DNA from: an uncultured Lachnospiraceae bacterium
Lineage (GTDB): Bacteria; Bacillota; Clostridia; Lachnospirales; Lachnospiraceae
DNA length: 5,330 nucleotides
Direction: 5' to 3'
Assembly (NCBI GenBank): GCA_945836355.1
Contig: CAMALD010000120.1
Span: forward strand, 1-5,330
Shown here one piece after another: positions 1 to 5,330 of the stretch. How positions within the stretch are numbered: position 1 is the first letter of the stretch; each line of letters starts with the position of its first letter. The position numbers and the translations under genes are program-made. The notes below the pieces were generated by a model that was given only the letters and a program-made list of their open reading frames with translations, had not been told where the DNA came from and made no database searches.

Positions 1-1139
1 ACCGGGCAAAAACGACCTTCCTTAACAATATGTCCCACGACATCCGGACACCGATGAACGCCATTATCGGCTTTACCAACATCGCAATGAAGCATGAGTC
101 GCAACCGGAGGTAAGGAACTGTCTGGAGAAGATTGGAGAAAGCTCGGAGCATTTGCTGAACCTCATCAATGATGTTTTGGATATCAGCCGTATCGAAAGC
201 GGAAAAACCAGGTGCAACCCTGCGCCTGTTGATATCACTGCGGTCGTAGATATGGTTATCGGTATCATGCATGGCTTTTTGACGAACCGGGCGATTGACT
301 TTGATGTCAGACTGGAAAGACCAGAGAATCCGTATGTGTTTGCTGATGCGGTCAGAATCCGGGAAATTCTGGTCAATATTTTGGGCAATGCGGTGAAATT
401 TACCGATGATGGGGGCAATATCACCTTTGAATCCACCTATCATCCCGGTGAAGATGACTTTCATATTTTGGCCCGTTATCGTGTGGCAGATACCGGTGTG
501 GGTATGAGTGAGGAATTTGTAGAGCATATTTTTGACGAATTTTCTCAAGAGGAATCCAGCGCCAGAACCCATTATAAGGGTACAGGACTCGGCATGGCGA
601 TTACCAAACGCTATGTTGACCTGATGAATGGCAGCATCTATGTAGAGAGTAAAAAAGGAGAGGGTTCCACTTTTACTGTGGAACTCCCGTTGGAGCTCAC
701 CGATGAGAGCAAGGTGGAAAAACAGGATGCATCAGCAGCCGATGTGAACATGAAGGGCATGAAGGTTTTGCTGGCTGAGGATAACGAACTAAACGCAGAA
801 ATTGCAATGGTGCAGCTTGAGGAGCTCGGCATGAAAGTAACCAGAGTCCCTGATGGAAAAGAAGCAGTGAAAATCTTCCGCGACAGTAATGAAGATGCCT
901 TCGACCTTATTCTTATGGATATCATGATGCCGGAGATGAACGGGTATGAGGCAACCAGGGTAATCCGTGGTCTGAAGGATCACCCAAATGCCATTACCAT
1001 TCCAATTATTGCCATGACAGCAAATGCTTTTGCCGAGGATGTTCAGGCATCCTTGGATGCAGGTATGAACGGGCATCTGTCAAAACCGATTGTAATGGAA
1101 GAAGTGGTCAAGACGATTGCAAGAAACCTGAACCGATAA
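1..1139 (+). CDS. Hybrid sensor histidine kinase with C-terminal receiver domain, 5'-truncated by window edge
   Basis: This is the C-terminal part of a two-component hybrid kinase. It would autophosphorylate on His and pass the phosphate to its own receiver Asp. The reading frame is open from base 3, and the residues before the Met at base 30 (RAKTTFLNN) are the usual lead-in to an H-box, so that Met is internal and the gene starts upstream. Numbering from that Met: H-box SHDIRTP with phosphoacceptor His3; N-box around NILGNAVKFT (Asn120); G1 box DTGVGM (Asp154); F-box IFDEFSQ (168-173); G2 box GTGLGM (184-189). A receiver domain spans about 244-366, with acidic pocket Glu250/Asp251, phosphoacceptor Asp297 in LMDIMMPEMNG, Thr330 and Lys352. 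All key residues are present, so the visible part looks active. No Hpt or output domain follows before TAA at 1137. The sensor input (probably PAS and/or membrane segments) is outside the window, so the signal is unknown. It faces the next gene tail to tail and is therefore not in an operon with it. Confidence 0.95.
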   Translation, partial: RAKTTFLNNMSHDIRTPMNAIIGFTNIAMKHESQPEVRNCLEKIGESSEHLLNLINDVLDISRIESGKTRCNPAPVDITAVVDMVIGIMHGFLTNRAIDFDVRLERPENPYVFADAVRIREILVNILGNAVKFTDDGGNITFESTYHPGEDDFHILARYRVADTGVGMSEEFVEHIFDEFSQEESSARTHYKGTGLGMAITKRYVDLMNGSIYVESKKGEGSTFTVELPLELTDESKVEKQDASAADVNMKGMKVLLAEDNELNAEIAMVQLEELGMKVTRVPDGKEAVKIFRDSNEDAFDLILMDIMMPEMNGYEATRVIRGLKDHPNAITIPIIAMTANAFAEDVQASLDAGMNGHLSKPIVMEEVVKTIARNLNR

Positions 1140-1180
1140 AGGGATATCATACTGTCAATGATAAGTGAAACCTGCCGCAA
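1140..1180. other. Short convergent intergenic gap without a clear terminator
   Basis: These 41 bp separate the stop codons of two convergent genes. The only fold seen is a weak AT-rich 6-bp stem (TATCAT 1145-1150 with ATGATA 1158-1163, 7-nt loop) with no following U-tract on either strand. I therefore do not call an intrinsic terminator here. Transcripts from both sides may overlap, or terminate inside the opposing gene or by Rho. Confidence 0.6.
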
Positions 1181-3154
1181 TCAATAGCTTATTGTAAAGT
1201 TGCCGCTTGTTTCGAGCCAGGTAATACAATCCCCAGCAACACTACCGAAATTAAAACCGGAAGTGCCGCTTGTTGTGTTTGTCTTCACAGTTTGGTAGTG
1301 CTGGTCATCCGTATTGACCTGTGTCCAGGTAGTACCATTGTCAGATGAAACCCACCCATTGAATATACCACCGGTGCAATTAATAAATGCCAATGTAGAT
1401 GATGAAGCACCTGCACTTCCGAAAGCACCTGTGGTATTACCGGCAATCAGGATATTCTGGGTTTCATTCTTTGCAAGGAACCAATAGTCGTTATCTTTCA
1501 AGCCTTCCGGAATCGTATAGCTTGTATCAATCACGGAAACCGCTGCGGTTGCATTAAAACCCCTGTACGACGCTGATACGGTGTACATGCCGCTTATCTT
1601 GGTGTTAACTGCACTTCTGTCTAAGATGGCTTCGTCTGTTACATTTGCAGTGCTGCCGTCTGCATAAGCAGCAGTGATTGTATAGGCACGGTCGGAATCC
1701 GCTTCACCTAATGGAATATTAACCCTGTCGATTGTAATCTTTGTAATAGGATTTTCAACCCATTCGCCCAATTCCGCATACTGACTGCGTGTGACAACTT
1801 CTGCCCTGCCACTGTCAACCAGATTCTTAATATAGTTAAATAATGTGCGCCACTTAGTTATATCAGGCTCATCATGAAACGGCATATGCCAAAAAAACTC
1901 ACATGCCTTGCCGGGCTCTATTTTCTCGATATAGGATACAACGTCATCAACACCACAGGTTACTCGTGATAAATCATAGGTTGATTGATTCGTCTTTAAG
2001 GAGCCAAGCACTGAACCGACAGCCGTATAATTGTCCGCTCTCCAATCGTAATTCGATGTTCCTTTTGCATTATTCAAATTGCACTCTATGCCGTCAATTA
2101 TGGCAATAGGTGAACCGCCCCATATACCGACAGTGCAGATAGGAAATCCGTATGCTTCCTCCAAAATAGCTCTGGAGGTATCCACATAGGAAGCTCCCTG
2201 TGAACCGTCCGTATCTGCAAGCTGTTCCATGATTGCAGCCTTGAATTCGTCTTCGGTTTTTGTTCCGCCCTGGTTTACATAATTTGTATGCAGGGCTGTT
2301 AGGAATTCGCCTGTCAATTTCTCGCTGTCCCATAAGGTGCTGCCGGAAGCCCCATGCTGTGCAACCTCACCTAAACAGTTATCATGCAAATATTTTCCAA
2401 GAGTAACAACATCTGCGCCGTCCGGGAATAGTGCAGGGGCATCATCAGAAGTAAATATCGTATCATCGGTATCTGCGCCAAGGCCTTTCAGGATGCTTAC
2501 ATTCTCTGCTTCCGTATTCATGGTATAAGGGAAGTTATAGGTGCGCAATAATCTGAAAAATTTCGTATTTCCTACGTTATCATCATCCGTACCAAGGATG
2601 ATATATATCTTACCGGTTGTATTCTTTAATTGCCATGTGCCGGTCTGAGGTACATCAGGGCAGAGTGAGACAGAGCCATCACCGGATTGTGCCGGTTCGC
2701 AAGGGTTATCATCTGAAACCGGAGCAGGAGTCGGCGATGGAGCCGGAGTTATCGTCGGAGCAGGAGTCGGCGATGGAGTCGGAGTTGTCGTCGGGGCAGG
2801 AGTCGGCGATGGAGCTGTGACTGTCGTCGGAGCAGGAGTCAGCGATGGAGAAGGAGTTGTTGTCGGGGCAGGAGTCGTTGATGGAGCTGCGACTGTCGTC
2901 GGAGCAGGAGTCAGCGATGGAGCCGGAGTTGTCGTCGGGGCAGGAGTCGGCGATGGAGAAGGGGTCTGTGTTAGTGTTGGATGCAGTGTAGTCTCCTCGC
3001 CGCTGTTATATGTATACTCATGATTGTTTTCGGTGTGATCCGGGTTGTCATATAATTCAGTGTCATTGCCTGTAGTTTTTTCAAATACCGCACAGCCTGT
3101 TAATGCAAACATCATGCAGGATATAAACGTAAAAAGGATAATTCTGCTCTTCAT
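1181..3154 (-). CDS. Secreted lipoprotein: Pro/Thr linker, divergent NodB/CE4-like deacetylase domain, Ig-like domain, unknown C-terminal domain
   Basis: A complete 657-residue protein. Residues 1-21 form a lipoprotein signal peptide (MKSR, hydrophobic core, lipobox LTGC with Cys21), so the mature protein should be lipid-anchored outside the membrane. Residues 30-60 are acidic and polar. Residues 65-145 are a Pro/Thr/Ala linker of 12-residue repeats. Residues about 181-460 resemble the NodB-homology fold of carbohydrate esterase family 4: a beta strand ending in Asp190-Asp191-Asp192 (GTDDDN) sits where CE4 has TFDDG, EVAQHG (His267) where CE4 has its HxxxH motif, and FFWHMPFHDE (His423, His427) near the last motif, followed by a helix-strand end. 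The second His of HxxxH is replaced by Gly271, so activity and metal binding are uncertain. Residues about 467-543 match a group-3-like bacterial Ig domain (AAYADGSTANVT, SGMYTVSASYRG). Residues about 550-657 are Trp/Asn/Thr-rich and unrecognised. The start is fixed by AGGAG 8 nt upstream. Substrate unknown; a catalytically dead carbohydrate-binding protein is possible. Confidence 0.85.
   Translation of the reverse strand: MKSRIILFTFISCMMFALTGCAVFEKTTGNDTELYDNPDHTENNHEYTYNSGEETTLHPTLTQTPSPSPTPAPTTTPAPSLTPAPTTVAAPSTTPAPTTTPSPSLTPAPTTVTAPSPTPAPTTTPTPSPTPAPTITPAPSPTPAPVSDDNPCEPAQSGDGSVSLCPDVPQTGTWQLKNTTGKIYIILGTDDDNVGNTKFFRLLRTYNFPYTMNTEAENVSILKGLGADTDDTIFTSDDAPALFPDGADVVTLGKYLHDNCLGEVAQHGASGSTLWDSEKLTGEFLTALHTNYVNQGGTKTEDEFKAAIMEQLADTDGSQGASYVDTSRAILEEAYGFPICTVGIWGGSPIAIIDGIECNLNNAKGTSNYDWRADNYTAVGSVLGSLKTNQSTYDLSRVTCGVDDVVSYIEKIEPGKACEFFWHMPFHDEPDITKWRTLFNYIKNLVDSGRAEVVTRSQYAELGEWVENPITKITIDRVNIPLGEADSDRAYTITAAYADGSTANVTDEAILDRSAVNTKISGMYTVSASYRGFNATAAVSVIDTSYTIPEGLKDNDYWFLAKNETQNILIAGNTTGAFGSAGASSSTLAFINCTGGIFNGWVSSDNGTTWTQVNTDDQHYQTVKTNTTSGTSGFNFGSVAGDCITWLETSGNFTISY
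2720..2953 (-). repeat. In-frame 36-bp tandem repeat coding a TPAPTTTP-type linker
   Basis: Six full 12-residue units plus a half unit lie in residues 68-145 of the minus-strand lipoprotein. They alternate between types such as SLTPAPTTVAAP and STTPAPTTTPSP, giving a 24-residue (72-bp) higher order: residues 80-103 and 104-127 are identical at 21 of 24 positions. On the plus strand this appears as repeated GGAGCAGGAGTCGGCGATGG. It is a flexible, extended spacer between the lipid anchor and the globular domains, probably spanning the cell wall. Such Thr-Pro runs are often glycosylated in secreted glycanases, but nothing here shows that. Confidence 0.9.
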
Positions 3155-3162
3155 GATACATT

Positions 3163-3167
3163 CTCCT
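3163..3167 (-). promoter_or_regulatory. Ribosome binding site of the minus-strand lipoprotein gene
   Basis: On the minus strand the sequence reads AGGAG, followed by 8 nt and then the ATG at 3154-3152. The spacing is near ideal and fixes the start directly before the signal peptide MKSRIILF. Confidence 0.85.
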
Positions 3168-3184
3168 CGTGAAATGATGAATCA

Positions 3185-3213
3185 ATTATACCAAAATCGA
3201 CCCTGAATTTCAA
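3185..3213 (-). promoter_or_regulatory. Sigma-A-type promoter for the minus-strand lipoprotein gene
   Basis: Read on the minus strand: -35 TTGAAA (3213-3208, 5 of 6 matches to TTGACA), a 17-bp spacer, and -10 TATAAT (3190-3185, perfect). The expected transcription start is near 3178, giving a short leader of about 24 nt that contains the AGGAG site. The near-consensus match suggests a strong basal promoter unless it is repressed. Confidence 0.8.
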
Positions 3214-3252
3214 TTAACTTACCGGGACTGTCACTAAATCTTGTATAAATGC

Positions 3253-3281
3253 TTGATTAAGAGTCTGACAGAAAGTATAAT
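3253..3281 (+). promoter_or_regulatory. Sigma-A-type promoter for the GH5 lipoprotein gene
   Basis: -35 TTGATT (3253-3258, 4 of 6 matches), a 17-bp spacer, and -10 TATAAT (3276-3281, perfect). The expected transcription start is near 3288, which leaves a leader of about 105 nt before the ATG at 3394. The weaker -35 suggests possible dependence on an activator. A second AT-rich element, TATAAA at 3244-3249, was considered as an alternative -10 but fits less well. Confidence 0.7.
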
Positions 3282-3304
3282 GGAATGCAGGATGAGTTTG
3301 ATAC

Positions 3305-3348
3305 AGATACCGGAATAGGAGAACCGAAGATGCAGACAAATGGTATCT
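3305..3348 (+). other. Possible stem in the 5' leader of the GH5 gene
   Basis: AGATACC (3305-3311) is complementary to GGTATCT (3342-3348), a 7-bp stem around a 30-nt loop. ATACCG (3307-3312) could instead pair with CGGTAT (3360-3365), so the two pairings exclude each other. No known riboswitch consensus was recognised, and both stems are short enough to occur by chance. Confidence 0.25.
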
Positions 3349-3381
3349 TAAGATAGCAACGGTATTTAATTGTTTCATGAT

Positions 3382-3388
3382 AAGGAGG
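3382..3388 (+). promoter_or_regulatory. Ribosome binding site of the GH5 lipoprotein gene
   Basis: AAGGAGG is a near-perfect anti-16S match, 5 nt before the ATG at 3394. The spacing is slightly short but functional. An in-frame TAA at 3367-3369 excludes a longer ATG start, and the chosen ATG leads directly into a lipoprotein signal peptide. Confidence 0.9.
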
Positions 3389-3393
3389 TTGCC

Positions 3394-5330
3394 ATGAGGA
3401 TATTAGGGCGGAAAGAGAAAAAAATAGCGGCTCTCTTGCTTGCGGCGGTAATGCTTTTGGGTGGATGCGGTAAGCAGGCAGAGCTTTCGGGCGGGGAGGA
3501 ACTAATGACAATGACCCCGGCGCCCGGATCTGAGTCAACACAATCTCCGAGCTTAACACCGAGTGAGGAGCCTACGCAGCCCTTGAGTCCAATGCCGAGT
3601 GCGGAGGCGACACAGTCCTTGAGTCCGATGCCGAGTGTGGAGGTGACACAGCCCCTAACCCCGGCATCGAGTGAAGAGCCGACACAGATACCAAGCATGA
3701 TACCGAACGCAGAGCCGACACAGATACCCAGATTGACGCCGGGTGCGGAGCCGACACAGATACCAAGCCTGACGCCGAGCGCGGAGCCGACACAGTTCCT
3801 AAGCCCAACGCCGAGCGCGGAGCCGACACAGTTCCTAAGCCCGACACCGAGCGTGATACCGACACCGTTCCCAAGTCCTATACCGAGCGCGGAGCCTACC
3901 CATCTCCCAAGTCCGACGCCGAGCGCGACACCGACACCGTCTCCGAGTCCATTACCGACCGCTAAGCCGACACAGGCACCAAGGCCGACACCGACTGCCA
4001 CACCAACTCCGGTTTGGATGGAAACAGGAACAGGGTTTGATGTGTTAAGTGACGGCAGCAACTACGTGGCGGGATATTACGAGCATTGGGGAGGCGAGCT
4101 TGCAGACGCAAGTGATGCCATCTGTGCAACGGAATTTGTTGCGGTAACAGAGGATGCATATTATTACTATACCAATGATCCAAGAATTGTTGTGACGATT
4201 CAGCAATATGATAAGGATAAAAAATGGATTGCACCAAAGACGGAGTACAGAAAGCTTGTACGCGGGACCAGGTTCACTCTGGAGGAGAACACGGCGTATC
4301 TTTCAGTCACGCTGCGTTCTTCGGAGTGGGGAATCGATGTGAAAAGTCTGTTTGAATGCGGGCTGATCGTTGGATTTGTCAGTGAGAAACCGGATTTTTC
4401 CGTCGGTACCGTAGATTTGGACCGGAGTACCTGGGGGGATCCGGGCAGATGGCAAAGAGGAAAGTATTCGGAGACCTCCGGGCAGTTACTATTCGGAGAC
4501 GGAGGGCTATCCCTTGACAGCTACTGTGCGATAGAACAGGTCAGATACCTGATTTCGCTGCCGGATAAAAACTGGAAATTGCAGGTTCTTGAACTGACCG
4601 AAAATAATCAGATAATATGCCAGAAGAAGCTGATTAACGGCGAAATCTGGACTCCGGACAAAAATGCGGGGAAGGCGGCAGTAACGTTAGTCAGTACTTC
4701 AAAGGATACCACGCTCCGGCAGATGGAGGAGATGGTGCAGAAATACGGTTCCGAAATCATCGGGTATTACAGGGATGATGGTTACAATAAAGTAATGCAT
4801 GCCCTTACAGCCACAGAGTTTGTACAAAAGATGAATGTGGGCTGGAACCTTGGAAATTCCTTGGATTGCAAGGTGAAAACGCGGGGCTTGGATGCGAATG
4901 TAAAGCAGGAGCTGGCATGGTTCAATCCGTATGTTGAGAAATCACTGATTGATTATGTTGCGGAGCTTGGGTTCAACACAATCCGGATTCCGGTAACCTG
5001 GTACTACAACACGGAGGTTGACGAAGCGGGAAATCTTGTGATTGGAGAGGAATTTCTCGCAAGAGTCAAGCAGGTTGTGAATTATGCCATCGAAAATGAT
5101 CTGTATGTGATTCTGAATTCACATCACGACGACGAAATTATATATGCCGGCGTGGACGACACCGAGATGAAGCAGGTATGTAAGGACGCGGAGGCTTTGT
5201 GGAGACAGATTGCAAACTATTTTAAGGACTATGATGAGCATCTGATCTTTGAGTCCTATAATGAGGTCGATAACAGAGAATGGAGCTGGACGTTCGGAGA
5301 AAGGGCAGCGGAGCAGGTGAATCAGCTGAA
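3394..5330 (+). CDS. Surface lipoprotein glycoside hydrolase family 5 (cellulase-type endoglucanase), 3'-truncated by window edge
   Basis: 645 codons are open to the window end with no stop. Residues 1-25 are a lipoprotein signal (RKEKK, hydrophobic core, lipobox LGGC with Cys25), placing the enzyme on the outer membrane face. Residues 56-206 are a Pro-rich linker of 12-residue repeats. Residues about 224-328 and 347-435 are two unrecognised beta-rich modules that resemble each other. From about 471 the GH5 TIM barrel begins: FVQKMNVGWNLGNSLD (476-491), FNTIRIPVTW with the conserved Arg531, VILNSHHDD (572-580), and IFESYNEVD, in which Glu624 is the predicted acid/base. The nucleophile Glu on a later strand lies outside the window. 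GH5 enzymes of this type cleave internal beta-1,4 bonds in cellulose, beta-glucan, mannan or xyloglucan; the sequence seen does not settle the subfamily or substrate, though GWNLGN and FKDYDEHLIFE recall endoglucanase-type members. It is transcribed divergently from the deacetylase-like lipoprotein, which suggests joint action on plant polysaccharide. Confidence 0.92.
   Translation, partial: MRILGRKEKKIAALLLAAVMLLGGCGKQAELSGGEELMTMTPAPGSESTQSPSLTPSEEPTQPLSPMPSAEATQSLSPMPSVEVTQPLTPASSEEPTQIPSMIPNAEPTQIPRLTPGAEPTQIPSLTPSAEPTQFLSPTPSAEPTQFLSPTPSVIPTPFPSPIPSAEPTHLPSPTPSATPTPSPSPLPTAKPTQAPRPTPTATPTPVWMETGTGFDVLSDGSNYVAGYYEHWGGELADASDAICATEFVAVTEDAYYYYTNDPRIVVTIQQYDKDKKWIAPKTEYRKLVRGTRFTLEENTAYLSVTLRSSEWGIDVKSLFECGLIVGFVSEKPDFSVGTVDLDRSTWGDPGRWQRGKYSETSGQLLFGDGGLSLDSYCAIEQVRYLISLPDKNWKLQVLELTENNQIICQKKLINGEIWTPDKNAGKAAVTLVSTSKDTTLRQMEEMVQKYGSEIIGYYRDDGYNKVMHALTATEFVQKMNVGWNLGNSLDCKVKTRGLDANVKQELAWFNPYVEKSLIDYVAELGFNTIRIPVTWYYNTEVDEAGNLVIGEEFLARVKQVVNYAIENDLYVILNSHHDDEIIYAGVDDTEMKQVCKDAEALWRQIANYFKDYDEHLIFESYNEVDNREWSWTFGERAAEQVNQL
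3559..4011 (+). repeat. In-frame 36-bp tandem repeat coding a PSAEPTQ-type linker
   Basis: Twelve full 12-residue units (residues 56-199, bases 3559-3990) plus a partial thirteenth to 4011. The consensus is about PSAEPTQxxSPT, drifting to PSATPTPSPSPL near the end. Units 7 and 8 (3775-3810 and 3811-3846) match at 34 of 36 bases, while the outer units are diverged. The tract forms an acidic-to-neutral extended spacer between the lipid anchor and the modules. Such arrays change copy number readily by slippage or recombination. The 36-bp period is coding, not CRISPR. Confidence 0.92.
4072..4689 (+). repeat. Two tandem, mutually similar modules before the GH5 domain (protein-level duplication)
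   Basis: Module A (residues about 227-307) and module B (about 356-432) share an ungapped signature G-x2-[FW]-T-x3-N-x5-VTL: Gly291/Phe294/Thr295/Asn299/Val305-Thr306-Leu307 align with Gly416/Trp419/Thr420/Asn424/Val430-Thr431-Leu432 at a constant offset of 125. Upstream, Tyr-rich strands (AYYYYT and VRYLIS) and hydrophobic strands (IVVTIQQYD and KLQVLELTE) correspond after a two-residue gap. I do not recognise the family. Position and aromatic content suggest carbohydrate-binding-like beta-sandwiches, which is an inference. Confidence 0.55.

Larger units (their letters stand above)
3155..3393. other. Divergent intergenic region shared by the two lipoprotein genes
   Basis: This 239-bp stretch separates two divergently transcribed genes and holds both of their promoters. 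The two -35 boxes are 39 bp apart. An inverted repeat CTGTCA (3228-3233) / TGACAG (3266-3271) brackets the plus-strand -35 box and could be half-sites for a regulator, but it is only 6 bp long. The plus-strand leader after the promoter is about 105 nt and can form short alternative stems. I see no convincing gene in it: the only Met-started small frame, 3285-3356, lacks a ribosome binding site. Confidence 0.75.

Noticed and set aside
638..1076. Minus-strand open frames of 95 codons within the kinase gene
   Set aside because: They are antisense to the conserved HATPase and receiver domains, with no domain or ribosome binding site of their own.
1145..1163. Possible bidirectional terminator between the kinase and the minus-strand lipoprotein
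   Set aside because: The stem is only 6 AT-rich base pairs and has no U-tract on either side.
2617..3023. Plus-strand open frames with VGAGVSDG and SSEQESAMEPE repeats opposite the TPAP linker
   Set aside because: These are repeat shadows of the minus-strand lipoprotein, with no ribosome binding site or recognisable domain.
3285..3356. Small ORF of 23 codons (MQDEFDTDTGIGEPK...) in the GH5 leader
   Set aside because: It lacks a Shine-Dalgarno sequence, and its start lies at or before the predicted transcription start.
3288..3393. Cyclic-di-GMP or other known riboswitch in the GH5 leader
   Set aside because: No conserved core of a known class could be recognised; only short complementary segments are present.
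3559..4011. CRISPR-like array with 36-bp periodicity
   Set aside because: There are no unique spacers between units; the units are contiguous, drift gradually and stay in one coding frame.
3375..4061. Long minus-strand open frame (228 codons) with Gly/Val-rich repeats opposite the GH5 linker
   Set aside because: It is the antisense reading of the in-frame 36-bp repeat. The plus-strand frame has a strong ribosome binding site, lipobox and GH5 motifs.

Overview
The window (5,330 bp, moderate GC) looks like a chromosomal segment of a polysaccharide-degrading Gram-positive anaerobe, most likely Lachnospiraceae/Clostridia-like. This is an inference. It rests on two lipobox-bearing secreted proteins with long Pro/Thr-rich linkers, strong AGGAG-type ribosome binding sites, two sigma-A-type promoters, and a kinase whose H-box (SHDIRTPMNAIIGFT) is typical of Clostridia hybrid kinases. 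Two of the three genes run off the window edges.

Layout: (1) 1-1139, plus strand: the 3' part of a hybrid sensor histidine kinase, with HisKA, HATPase and a C-terminal receiver domain; its sensor half lies upstream of the window. (2) 1140-1180: a short convergent gap with no convincing terminator. (3) 1181-3154, minus strand: a complete 657-residue lipoprotein made of a signal peptide, a TPAP-type linker of 12-residue repeats, a divergent polysaccharide-deacetylase (NodB/CE4)-like domain, a group-3-like bacterial Ig domain and an unrecognised C-terminal beta-rich domain. (4) 3155-3393: a divergent intergenic region with two back-to-back promoters, each with a perfect TATAAT and a 17-bp spacer. 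(5) 3394-5330, plus strand: the 5' part (645 codons) of a lipoprotein made of a signal peptide, twelve 12-residue PSAEPTQ-type repeats, two mutually similar unrecognised modules and the start of a glycoside hydrolase family 5 (cellulase-type) catalytic domain. The window ends after the acid/base glutamate but before the nucleophile.

How they may work together: the divergent pair looks like a small surface carbohydrate-processing locus. One enzyme would cleave beta-glucan or a related backbone, and the other may remove substituents or bind sugar. Both appear to be anchored to the outer face of the membrane and held out through the wall by long Pro-rich spacers. The kinase may be an unrelated neighbour. 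No RNA gene, insertion sequence, CRISPR array or attachment site was seen. The most unusual items are the atypical metal-site motifs of the deacetylase-like protein, the shared 12-residue linker period in two divergent genes with different unit sequences, and the duplicated modules in front of the GH5 domain.
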